Assembly (NCBI RefSeq): GCF_905404315.1
Contig: NC_066278.1
Location: 822,001 to 886,000 of the forward strand
DNA length: 64,000 nucleotides
Reading direction: 5' to 3'
Source: Leptidea sinapis
Lineage: Eukaryota; Arthropoda; Insecta; Lepidoptera; Pieridae
Shown in pieces: positions 1-11,300 of this stretch. The notes under the pieces are model-generated. The model was not told where the DNA came from. It made no database searches and saw only the letters and a program-made list of their open reading frames with translations. Numbering within the stretch: position 1 is the stretch's first letter; each line of letters begins with the position of its first letter. The position numbers and the translations under genes are program-made.

Positions 1-187
1 GAAATTCGTCATGTAACCGAAACCCGACCTCTCTCAAATTCAGCGAACCATCGCCTCACGGTGCTCAAGCAAGGTGCTTCTCTCCCAAAAACATCTTGAA
101 GACGAGCGGCACAGTCTTGCGGAGAGAGAGAGAACTTTCAAAATCATAAAAAATCATCGCTCTAAAATCTTTTCGACTTAATTCCAT
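1..187 (-). pseudogene. mariner transposase N-terminal fragment, cut by window edge
   Basis: Read on the minus strand from an ATG at 187, the frame begins MELSRKDFRAMIFYDF, the typical start of animal mariner transposases (helix-turn-helix, SETMAR-like N-terminus). About 35 codons in, the frame meets a stop; in a neighbouring frame VRRWFAEFERGRVSV follows, the second helix-turn-helix of the same family. The copy is therefore frameshifted and dead. The rest, including the catalytic DDD region, would lie beyond base 1. Family assignment is from motif recognition. Confidence 0.7.
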
Positions 188-2850
188 TTTCGTTGCGTAC
201 GTTGAATTTTGATGTGAGTTACAAAACAATTGACAAATGATTGCCCGCCAATTGTTTTTTTTATTATTACTAAGAAGGTTGCAACGTTTTAAAAAATATA
301 ACATGCGAAATTCAAATAGTTCCGATTAGCTAGAAGTTCAAAACTTTTAGTGTGCCCCATGTATAACCATACAGTGTACCTACTTCAAAATTATAATTCT
401 AGTGATAAAATGCATATGCATTTTATAAAATATTATTATAAATTATAAATAATTTGATAATAATAAATGTTTTTTAGTCTTAATTAGGGATATTTATTTA
501 TTTCAAAACTGTAAATGGATTTTCAGCGGCATAAAACCTTTTTGTTGTTACAAAAAAATCTGTATTACTAGGTTTAATTGCAAATGCTCTGTCTACTGTC
601 AAATAATTTGCCGTTAGGTACTAACTTAACTTTGTAGGGATAATTCTGTTATGCGCTAGTGTGTAATATTATTATGTACGCGTGGGTTATAGTTTTGCCG
701 CTACTTTTATTTCTGCATTTATTCGAATCCAATATAACTTGTGTTGGGCTTTATTTATTATTGAAAAAACCGAAACTACGTATTTAACTAATGCCATAAA
801 TATATGAATTAATGAGATGTGAAAGAGTTTGAATGACGAATGGCGTTTCACCCCGACTGACCTTCCATCCCACACGAGTAAAATTTTAATCACGGGACAC
901 GGGGCACAGAACCCATGACCAACGAGCGCAGCTACCGTAAATATGTAGTACGCAATGATATTGTCTAAGGCTTTTGAAAAATTCGTAAATTTGAAAGAAC
1001 TATTGTAGCCACTGTAGGTACTCAGAATATAAATACTCAGAATTATTCGAATAACACGTTGTCAGTAATGATGGAACCAGCAAACTGCGGGTTAAAAAAA
1101 CGACTTAAATTTCCAGGTGATTTTTAAGTTTGGCTGATTTTACATGCAAAAATTCGTGACAAATCACTTCAAGTGGCGCATATATTTATGTATATTAAAG
1201 AACGCATTTATAAGGTTTTTTTCGCGTGTGTAGTTAATTAATTAATAATAAACGTTAATTATTAGTTATTCAGTAACAGATGGCGCTTAATATTTTCATA
1301 CACAATAATTACTGGTGGCAGCATTGCTCGCCTGTGACCACGCATGGTAGGAAATTTTAAAATAAGTTATTACTTTTAAAAATCCTTATTACACGGAATT
1401 AAGAAATAGGAAAACACTTTATTAACAATAAAAAAACATACACACAAAAACACAATTTAATTAAAATACCTTAAACATTATTATATTTAAATGTGTATGT
1501 AGTATTCAATTAATAAAAGTCTTCCTACATTATAAAATAATCTTTAAAATTTTATGAAAAGTCAAAGTTCTGCAAACAATATTACTCCCTTTTCAAAACA
1601 AACACTACCCACACTACGTGAATAAATTGTTTCAGAGAGAGTCTTTGCTGCAAAGTTCAAATAAATTGTATTACTGGTTATGAGCGGTAGCTCGTCTCAG
1701 ACTATCGATTTCTATCATCTGTGTCACCCGCTGTCGGTTCTCGAATGTTCTCGTTGTATACCTACATTTATGATTTATTGATTTAACACGTACGTACGTT
1801 AGGGCGGACGCATCATATTGTGTTTTTATGCTATTTTAGTTTTGGTTTACTTTAAAATCTTTTATTTTATCCACTATGAAAGTTCGAATATAATTAATTT
1901 ACAAGGAATGATAAAATTCTGATAAATGAAGTAGGTACTTAGACTTCATAAAATTAAAAATAAAACTTTTCAAAGTACATGGCTTCGTTCATTTGAGTGA
2001 TTTTGAGTTAGAGTATTCGGATCAATGTTAAGGAGTTAATTAAAAATTAAGAATAATAAAAAACATTTTAGGTTGATGAAGCAATATATTTGTTTATAAA
2101 CATCAGATAAGACATAAATCTATACATGCAAGAATACAGTTTAAAAGTACAAGTTAATAGCAATTTACGATAAAATACAGTATTAAGGCATGGCAGTTCA
2201 TAATGGGTATAATCAATAGATATTGTGTTCAGGAAACAAATAATACTCATCGTCATTTAATTCTCTCCTTATTCTTTCGACTCATCAAAATAAATCTATG
2301 TACCAAGGTACTCTACATTCAGTTATACTGACAACCATTTAATACTTTAAAAGCTGGTCTTTCCACAGTCAATAACATCACATAAACATCATTTATAATC
2401 TGTAACTTAAAATACAATATAAATATCATAGTAAGGTACAATTGGGACTCGGAGAGAAACTCCCGAACCACATTAACTAACATTTATAATAAAGTTAAAG
2501 GCATCACTGTCAGTTATGACTTATATATAATTTTTAACAACTAATCTGGCCAAATTCGATTGAATCATAAAATTTCCCAAAAACATACCTTGGTTATTTT
2601 AAAGTTTATATAAATTTGAACATCTGTTTACGAAATGAATGCCTATCACACTAAATCATGATATAAACAATTCTCTATTCAAATCAAAATCAAATCACAG
2701 ATGCATTCAACGAACTGCCGACACAAATCTATTATGCCCAAACTCCCTGTTTAAGCTCAAATAGCTTAAAGGTCCTTCGGGCTCCTTAATACTAATCGCA
2801 GTCTTAATACAATCACCATTTTCATTCTAACATCTAACAAAACAACAAAC
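188..2850. other. AT-rich non-coding stretch
   Basis: No reading frame here resembles a known protein. The sequence is AT-rich with poly-A/T runs. The part nearest 2850 may hold the 3' untranslated region of the minus-strand gene at 3129-3509. A terminal inverted repeat of the mariner copy at 1-187 could lie between about 190 and 400, but I could not define one. Confidence 0.4.
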
Positions 2851-3128
2851 ATGCAATGTAGGATAAGCGAGCTCAACTTATATTATGTCGCTATATATTT
2901 GCAAGTGATATTAAAGTTCCTAGCGTCAGTCAACATACATAACACACATTACTCATCTGATCGAAGTTCGCGCTACATGGGATACATATCACAGATAGTG
3001 GTGCGGCATGGTTCCTGTGCTCCTGGCTCGCCGGCGGGCGCCTCACAAATAGGGCATGCAGGCGGTGCAGTGCCAGTACCGCTTGGGAGATGCGGCCCTC
3101 GCCCTGCACATAAGCACGCCCGGTTAAC

Positions 3129-3509
3129 TCATGAGCTTCTCTCCTCCGCTTTGGAGTCCGAACGACTGAACGCCCGCTTTAATTTCTCCACCAACCTGCT
3201 GTGAAACTTGTCCGATTCTTTTCCTCTGCTGGGCGGGCTAGCCGAGCCCTTGGCGCTGTCCTGTGCTCGCAGCGAGACACGCGACGGCGGCATGCGGCAG
3301 TAAGACAGGGAGCGCATAGTTGGTGCACTGCGGTGAGGACTTAACACTGCTGGACTCCGGTGAGTGAAGCCGGGCCCCTCCGACCGAGACTCGGACACTT
3401 TCCGGACACGGCCTATACCGGCTTTGTCCGCAGATTCCGAGGCCCGCCTTGACCTCTGCGAGTTGTAGATATCCCAATCGTTCTTCACTACTGGCATCAT
3501 GAACGCCAT
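3129..3509 (-). CDS. small basic Ser/Arg-rich protein, family not recognised
   Basis: A 126-codon frame from ATG in a good context (gagATGgcg) to TGA. The product is rich in Ser, Arg and Lys, has several RRxS/RKxS sites that could be phosphorylated by basophilic kinases, and ends in a basic, helix-prone segment (KFHSRLVEKLKRAFSR) followed by an acidic/polar tail. I see no signal peptide or membrane segment. The frame lies in a GC-rich, CpG-containing island that stands out from AT-rich flanks, as a coding exon would, and third positions are GC-rich. I do not recognise the family. The gene may have further exons; the overlapping frames 3238-3648 (minus) and 2851-3204 (plus) look like shadows. 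It is probably a real gene, but function is unknown. Confidence 0.6.
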   Translation of the reverse strand: MAFMMPVVKNDWDIYNSQRSRRASESADKAGIGRVRKVSESRSEGPGFTHRSPAVLSPHRSAPTMRSLSYCRMPPSRVSLRAQDSAKGSASPPSRGKESDKFHSRLVEKLKRAFSRSDSKAEERSS

Positions 3510-6500
3510 CTCGGCGAAGAGAACGGTGATTCTTGAGTCTTAACGTTTTTGTTAATATATTGTTTGCGGCGCGCAAAAGTGTTGGGGTTTCGCGGAAACT
3601 CACTGAACGATCGATAGATGTTAAGTTTACTGTTTTGTATTTTGTCACTGATTAAACTTTTATTCTCCTTAATATTTGTTTTACATTAGAAATTAGGGTG
3701 AACCTTATCTTAAGATCACATACACTGACGTACAAGACGAATATGTGAAGCTTTCACTACAATGTCACTGCCTTCTACCGGCTAGAGCCTGATGTTCACC
3801 TTTTGACGAATTGTTGCGGAATGAGGTATTCGTGAAAACACACCCTGATTATAAGGAAAATAGTGGCGCCACTGTCGCTGCGGATTACAGACGTAACTGT
3901 ATAGTATATTAATACAGTACTTTATATATTCCTTTCTGATTATTTTCTTAACTAAAGTAGACTCATTATAATGCAGATATATGAAAAATACACAAAATTT
4001 ACAGAATTATCAAATGAAAAATTTTTAGTTATAAAAAATTGTTTAATATATTAGAAACTACGTCTATGTACATCGTGTTTCTGCTACTCAACGACAGATG
4101 TCACTACTTCATTCTGATTTATAGCTGCGCCATCTATAAGATTAGCATACACTTATACCGTGAGTACTTTAGATGTGTGTGCATTTCAAAATAAAATACC
4201 CATAAAATGCAATTTTACCTTATGTTATTCTTCCTTTTCAACAAATAATATTGGAATAAGTATTTCTTTCTGATAATCTAATTTTCATTGCTATTTAGGT
4301 CTCCATTAAAATACATACATACAAATTTTCTACAGAAAAACTTAAACTGCTATTTTTTGCCAGGCGGAAAACTTGAGAACAGCTAAACCAATAACTATAT
4401 TGCTTTTTTTTGTAATATTCGTTTAACTCACCACACGAAGGATTCCATACCATCGTAGGTACACGTATCTACTACAGGTAGACCTACTTACCTTTTAAAA
4501 ATCTACTTTTGTAAAATAATTTAATTGTACGGCGGCCATTTAAAATCTCCTAAACCTCAATCAAAATCAGAATTGCTTGCGCAGCGTCTTCTCTGTCAGA
4601 GCGACATTTGTTTCCGAAACGATGGTAGTGTTACAAGTGATATCAAAAAGAATTCTAACCATTTATGGGAAAATAAATGCCTTTTATCCCTTACTCGAAA
4701 ATCTTCAACAACTCAGGACACCGAATTTTTTTTATTAGATTACAACAAAAACAATAGCATAAACTATTTTATGGCAAAATATATTTTGCTGTTATAATTA
4801 ACACTGACTTCACAAATACGAAACAACATAAAAGCGATGTTAACAGAGGCATAATTAAAATATTTACATACCTACCTTTTATCCCTTACTCGATACTACG
4901 ATACCTCGATACCTATTCAGTTTATGGTACAAAAATTATATTGCTATGATTGAAATATTGCAAAAATTAGACTCGTTTTTTTTTATTTATTTAGTGGCAC
5001 GGGATGCAAGTCTATAGGCAAATCAAAATAAATTCGCTGCCATTTGTACTAATTACTTGTGCCTAACTCTAATATGTTTTACTGATGTAAGCAAAAATCA
5101 CTGTCCAAATTCGGACCTAGAAACAAATCAATGTTTGATATGCTACATAGTTTTAATTAGTCAACAATTATATATTTGCCGCCAGTCGCCATCCCAACTT
5201 AGCACGTCTTGTCGTCGCAGTAATTTAATATAGTAAATTATATTACAATATTTAAATATCTCAATGGCCTTTCATTCCACCAACCACATGATAGGCAAAT
5301 TGGTGACCCCGACGTGATTGATTTAAGATTGGCATATACTGATGTCAAACACTCGCTGCCTATGGTTCACAGTACCATACTTCTTCATATTTTTAATTTC
5401 TAAGGACCTCTTGGCCCTAGTTCTTGAATGAAAGTTGCTGGATTGGCATCTTGCTGTATATTTATATGATGAATATGACTATTTGTATTCTCGCTAATTA
5501 TGTCTGTGATGTTTTGTTTGCAATTAAGTATGCATTATTAATTAAATATATCGTTACTTGGCACACATGGTACTGTAGGTATATTTTGGGGTAGAAAAAG
5601 TATGTATATATATGTATTGTACATGCTTGAACATCGGAGAGGGCTCTAAGCTAAGTATAATTTAATATGTAATATTTAACATTTATATTTGAATAAAACG
5701 AACGTAATTCTTCAAAATTTATGGCAAATATTTATAACACAAGATGAAGACTAAAATATAATTAACAATATTCCACCTTATCACAATACTAATTATACAG
5801 GACATAATCCAACAACTAATAATTAAACATAATTTAATAACGATATAATTAAGGTGGGTTATTATCACATAATATCTAATAACATTCTCATGTCAAGCTC
5901 AATATTTTAATTGTACGAGGTGTTACAGTTTATTAAAATGAAAGATAAACATTTAGTACTAGTATAAAAAAATTTTAGAATGTTAACCAATTAATTTATA
6001 GATTTTCTGTAACAGACAAGGACGATGCAGTTATTCAAACAATTCAACGTATAACTTAAGAGATTCACTTAATTCAAATCAATACTAGTTGCAGATTCAT
6101 TTATTCAGACTTAACTACTCATGTTTTTGCAGCAAACTGAAAAAACGAATTTTTAGACTATATCAAGATATAAGAAGCACTCAAAACAAACAAGTAAAAT
6201 TTTTACAGCAGCTTAATTATTATGTAGTCTTTTTCCTAAAAATAGATCGCTATGAATGAAGTGAGCATTGTTAACATTAAATCAACAAAAACTACGACGA
6301 GAAGAACACACTGGAATAAGCTTTGCTCTATTCATAGCACACAACTATAAAATAAAACTGTGCTTCAAGCGCCTATTAGAATTTAGTAAAATATTACGTA
6401 CATAATTTTAGCAATAGAGACCAACAGCAAGATATGTAGGTATTTTATATCCGCTATATGTTTATTTATAAATACAGTAAAATTCGGATAGACGGATTAA

Positions 6501-6950
6501 TAAATAACTTTAATAGAGATATTTATTCTTAAATCCTCTAACGCCTGTAGACGGCGCTGTCGCCACTCTTCCACAAGTTATTATTTAATATGTATAGAGG
6601 CCGACGTCGCCATTTTGCTATTACTTGAATTTGCCACACTTCTTGTAACACTACTATTGCTAGCCATCACTTGTATGATGTATCAGACGCGCAATTTTGA
6701 ATTTATGTAAGAAAAATAAATCAGAGATTACGAGATACATAATATTAGTGCTTGCATCATATGGATACCTCAGTTCCAAAGATCACGCAGATTTCTTTTA
6801 ACTTTTCCATAGGGCTAGTCCAGGTAGACCAATTTCTCCTCCACTGAAATATTATGCTCGTTCCGTAGTCAAATCCAATATTCTTAGGTAAATAAAAATA
6901 AAATTAGATTGACGCGCGCATTAAGCGCGTTTGATTTATCGATAAGAGCC
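3510..6950. other. AT-rich non-coding stretch
   Basis: Likely holds the 5' untranslated region and promoter of the minus-strand gene at 3129-3509 near its left end. No further coding or RNA feature could be supported; the longest open frames are low-complexity AT-rich translations. Confidence 0.4.
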
Positions 6951-6959
6951 TGCAACGTA

Positions 6960-7085
6960 GAAGCCATAACAATAAAACGAAGGAATACTGACGGTGCGGC
7001 GGCCACGCATGTGACGGCGAGTTGGCAACGTCGCGTGACAGTTTAGCGGCGCGGGGTCGGAACGGCAGCGGAGCCGTCTACTTAG
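6960..7085. promoter_or_regulatory. GC-rich, CpG-rich patch, possible promoter or first exon
   Basis: About 120 bases are strikingly GC- and CpG-rich (for example gcggcggccacgc and gcggcgcggggtcgg) within AT-rich DNA. Such patches in insect genomes often mark a transcription start or a 5' untranslated exon. It could serve the minus-strand gene at 3129-3509 through a non-coding first exon, but no splice partner was identified. An inverted-repeat element begins directly beside it at about 7091. Confidence 0.25.
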
Positions 7086-7090
7086 CCGTC

Positions 7091-7223
7091 TTATTCATAA
7101 TAGTCAGCTAACTTAAAGCATTACTAATTCTCACTGTGTCTTCTTCTATTGACCTAAGTCAGAATGAGAAAAAACACTCCTAAGCGGCTGTTTAAAGTTA
7201 GCGGACCATTATGAATAAGGGGG
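7091..7223. mobile_element. short inverted-repeat element (MITE family 1), copy 1
   Basis: The left end (TTATTCATAATAGTCAGCTA) is the imperfect reverse complement of the right end (AGCGGACCATTATGAATAAG), so the element folds back over roughly 35-40 bases per arm. A second copy at 20551-20690 shares the central sequence almost base for base. No coding capacity; the right end is followed by TA. It is probably a non-autonomous DNA transposon, with the superfamily inferred only from the TA flank. Confidence 0.75.
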
Positions 7224-7924
7224 TACATTACTTATTATTACTTTCACAATAATTATAAATAATAATTCAATACAACTGGGCAAGTCCGACGTCATCATGT
7301 AATACTAGTCAAAATATGACTTACGCAGGCTTAGAACACATTCTTAAATATATACGGTTATTACAAAAAGTAAAACACGTGTTGAACACTTTTAAAAAAA
7401 ATCTATTAAAAATCCGTGTCTTTCTGTTGTTTAGCGTCAATCTTAGACGTCGCTTAAATAGTTAGATACTGTTTAACGAAACACGTGTCTAAGCCATGTT
7501 TAAATTATTTTTTGTAATAACATTGATAATGCCTAACCGACAATATTTTAAATTTTTTTAATGTTCATGCTATCTATTTTCCAAATGAATTTGTGTTTCC
7601 ACTACCATTAATATACCTCAATGAATGAATAATATTATTACTTTCATTTCATTACCCAAAACTTTTTTATGAGAATATGTTAAATGACATTATAAAAATA
7701 TATTGACTAGTTAATAAGCGATAATAGTTCCACTTTAATGGCGAGGAAATACTGAAGTTAAGGTTCACTATCGTATGATTTAAAATGCTTTAAATTGTGA
7801 CATAAACGAGGATCCACATATTCGACAGTTGAAAACATTTTGTTATAAATCATATCTTATATGTTTTAATGAGAAACAGCTACAATAACATTAGAATACA
7901 AAGGTAAATTTCGCCAGTATATAC

Positions 7925-8010
7925 AAGACTATATAATAGCTCAGGTGGGACATTGGGTGATCCGGAAAGCAGAAGACCTCGGTTCGAATCCAGATATCCT
8001 ATTAGTTTTT
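7925..8010 (+). repeat. tRNA-like SINE head or tRNA pseudogene
   Basis: Contains an A-box-like TAGCTCAGGTGGG and a perfect B-box GGTTCGAATCC about 40 bases later, the spacing of a tRNA gene, and is followed by a T-run. The arms do not pair as a full cloverleaf by eye, so a functional tRNA is unlikely. A tRNA-derived SINE head is the better reading. Confidence 0.45.
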
Positions 8011-8338
8011 TTTTTGTTCAAGTTTTGTACATTCTTAAAAATCCAAGCAAGGCTAAGGTCGTAAGGATATTACTTATAAATCATATACAATTCAACCACT
8101 TAAACGTGGTATCAGAAATAAATGAATTTTATTTCATTATGAGCTGATTATCGCATTGTCGCTGAATTACATCATCACGGGCATCGCTTATTTACGCAGC
8201 TGTTGTCAAGCACAGGCAGCTTGAGCGACCTAACCTAAAAATAAATAACGGACCGCATAGTGAGGACTTATCTAAACTTACAGTTTTACCGTTAAAAGTT
8301 GATTTATATAGCTCTCAGCGAACAAGCGTTTAAAATAT

Positions 8339-11300
8339 TCAATTAGTTTGCACACTGCTATTAAGTGCCTTAGTCTTATCCGAGTTATAGTAACCATTCA
8401 AGTTGACCATTGTTAGAAGCTCCACTAGATGTCGCTGATATCCACACTCCATCAGTTTCGTGATCACCTTGTGTAGATATTTGGTGAGTTTTTCGAATAT
8501 ATGGTATAATTCATCGAGTTGCAAGTAATTCGTGTGTGTGAAATGGCTGGCTGTTTCAATGCAATGCCAATCCCTGAAACAAATCATTGATTAAATAAAA
8601 TAAACAAATGTATATATATGCTAGCGGACCCAACACACGTGTTAAATTTGAAATTCGCTCCAGACGTTGTTATGAGGAGATCACTAACAATACGTAGGAG
8701 AATTATATATCGACTGTATTGAGAATCTAAACCAATCTCAAATTCACTGGAACACCCTAATAAATCATCAAAATCGGTCCAGCCATATAGGAGGTAATTC
8801 TATTGTGAATCAAAACCATCCTCGAATCCACATGAACACACAAAAAAATCATTCAAATCGGTCCAGCCGTTTAGGAGGAGTTCACTGTCAACACACGTAC
8901 AGAAGAATCATATATAAAGATACATTGATGTTTGAATATAGGCTTGAATCCCTCGTGCTCGTAAGTTAACTCTAGAGTCCTTCGGTACGCTCTCGATTCA
9001 TATGACGACGATGACGTAATACCACTGGACAGGCTGTTCCATATGTTTGACCGCAAATTTTTTGCGCCTATTTGAAGCGCCACTCGCGAGCGTCCAGAGA
9101 ACTTATTTTAAACTTATAATACTCTGAAGTATTTTTGCAATTTGAATTAATTTCGTTCCGCGTTAATTATACTTCAATAATCAACGTACACATTTTTGTT
9201 TGTAAATAGTTTCCCACGATCTATCGATGTTTGCTGAGGGTGTCATCACTAGTTTTAATTCCGCAGACTCTCGCTACATGGCTAACAGCGCCAAAATTGC
9301 GACCGACCAAAATAACAGCCGCCAGTGGCATATATATATAGAGGTTAAAGCATAATACAATGCTGTACTTCCATGGTTGTATTATCTACTTTTAAACTCA
9401 AAATCAGAGTTGTTTTTTCAAGTAAATTATTAAATTGTCTTGTAACAGTTCTTTTATTTTAAAGTAGGATTGTCCTTCAAGACATCAGTCCGATTGTCAT
9501 TCATTTCCTAATAAATTTTCCAAAGTAAACCCAGGCTAAATTACTCCCTAAAATAGGAACTATCTTCCATAGCATCCATCAAAATCAGTCGATCCGTTTA
9601 GAATGTTTGCCGGAATAGACAGACAGACTTTTAGAAATTGTTAGTATCATATAGTTGAACGATTCATTTTTTTATGATAATAAGGGGCGAGGCGAGTAGG
9701 ACGTTCAGCTGAAGGTTATTGATACGTCCTGCCCATTACAATGCAGTGCCACTCAGGATTCTTGAAAAACCCATAAATTCTGAGCGGCGCCACAACTGCG
9801 CTCGTTTGAGACATAAGATGTTAAGTCTCATTTGCCCAGTAAATTCACTAGCTACGGCGCCCTTCAGACCGAAACACAGTAATGCTTATACATTACTGGA
9901 GCACGGCAGAAATAGGCGCCGTTGTGGTACTCATAACCTAGCCGGCATTCTGTGCAAAGGTGCCCTGGTGAAAACCCAAAATCAGTGTTGAACTCAAAAA
10001 TCAGTAAAACCCAAATTCATATTATGCATTTGGTAAAAGCTATTATTTTAATCTTACAAGCAGGCACTTCTAATTTACATAACTTACCCAGCGTTCAAAA
10101 CTCGGCTAAACTTCAAAATGACCGTAAATATATCATTTAGCAGCTTCATAACGGGCGTGGATCGATTGTTTAGCAGACATCTGAACAGAACATTCTTTAT
10201 ATAGAGCACGTGGCATTCATACAAGTCGTCCAAAGTGCGGGCTTTCCGTAGATCCTTCTCAAACTCCGTCCACGAACTGAGTATGCACGTGGTGACGATA
10301 TAGTTGTCGAGCGCGCGAACGAGCGACGCCATCACGTGGCGGTACAGTTGGAGCGATATGTACTGCGGCGATTTGAGGAGCTTTCTCGAATGTTCTCGAG
10401 ATAATTTTACAGCTAGTTTCAGGGACTGTAATTAGAAATGTGGTTTGTTATGATTACTTACACATAGTTGTAAAATTAAGTATTTATTTCAATTGGATTT
10501 CCAATAGGCTATATTACTCTGAACAAGAGAAAAAAATATAAACTATAATTAAGATAGCTTAGGCAATACAGGAAGGAGGAAGCTCATAGTCGCCCAGAGG
10601 GCAATGGAGAGGGCTATTCTCGGAGTTTCCTCAAGATCGAATCAGAAATGAGGAGATCCGTAGAAGAACCAGTCACCGACATAGCCTAGATGGTTGCGAA
10701 GCTAAAGTGGCAATGAGCACATAGCTCGACGGACAGATGGCCGTTGGGGCAGTAACTTCTATTGCTTTTGGCCTTACATTATTTTATTATTTAAATTATT
10801 TTCTAGCGTTTTAATAATAACGCGATTCCCAGCTTCTTCTTCGCGCACCCGTTATCTGAATCGTTTACCAGTTGCGGTATTTCTGGTCAGAGGACAGGGA
10901 CTGGTTTTGGCTTCACTCCTTTTTTTACATAGAAAATAGTGGAACGTTAGGCTCACTAGGTAAGAGCGTTCGGACGGAACCCGAGAGATCTCTGGTTCGC
11001 GTTCCGCATCGTTCATAAATTTTAGTTACAAATTTAATTTGTATAATTAATTCGAGAAGTGAGGGAGTCCACTTTAAAATAACGAATTTTTAAAAAAAAA
11101 TTACCTGAAAATCCTCACTTAATACCCAAAATATCCTTCTCATCTTGATCAAAAACTGAAACACTTTGGCATATCGCGACAGAGCCTCCTGTGATAGTAT
11201 GATGTTAAGCGGCCAGTTAACGGAGTACGTCAAGGAAAGACATTGTAGGACATCTGGCGAGCTGTGCTGGAAACTAAGCGGTGACTCGCTTATACTGAAC

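Noticed and set aside
3238..3648. 136-codon minus-strand frame overlapping the small basic protein gene
   Set aside because: It overlaps the better candidate at 3129-3509 in another phase and has a composition typical of an antisense or phase shadow in GC-rich DNA.
7925..8010. Functional tRNA gene
   Set aside because: The boxes are good but the acceptor and anticodon arms do not pair convincingly and no proper 3' end is seen.
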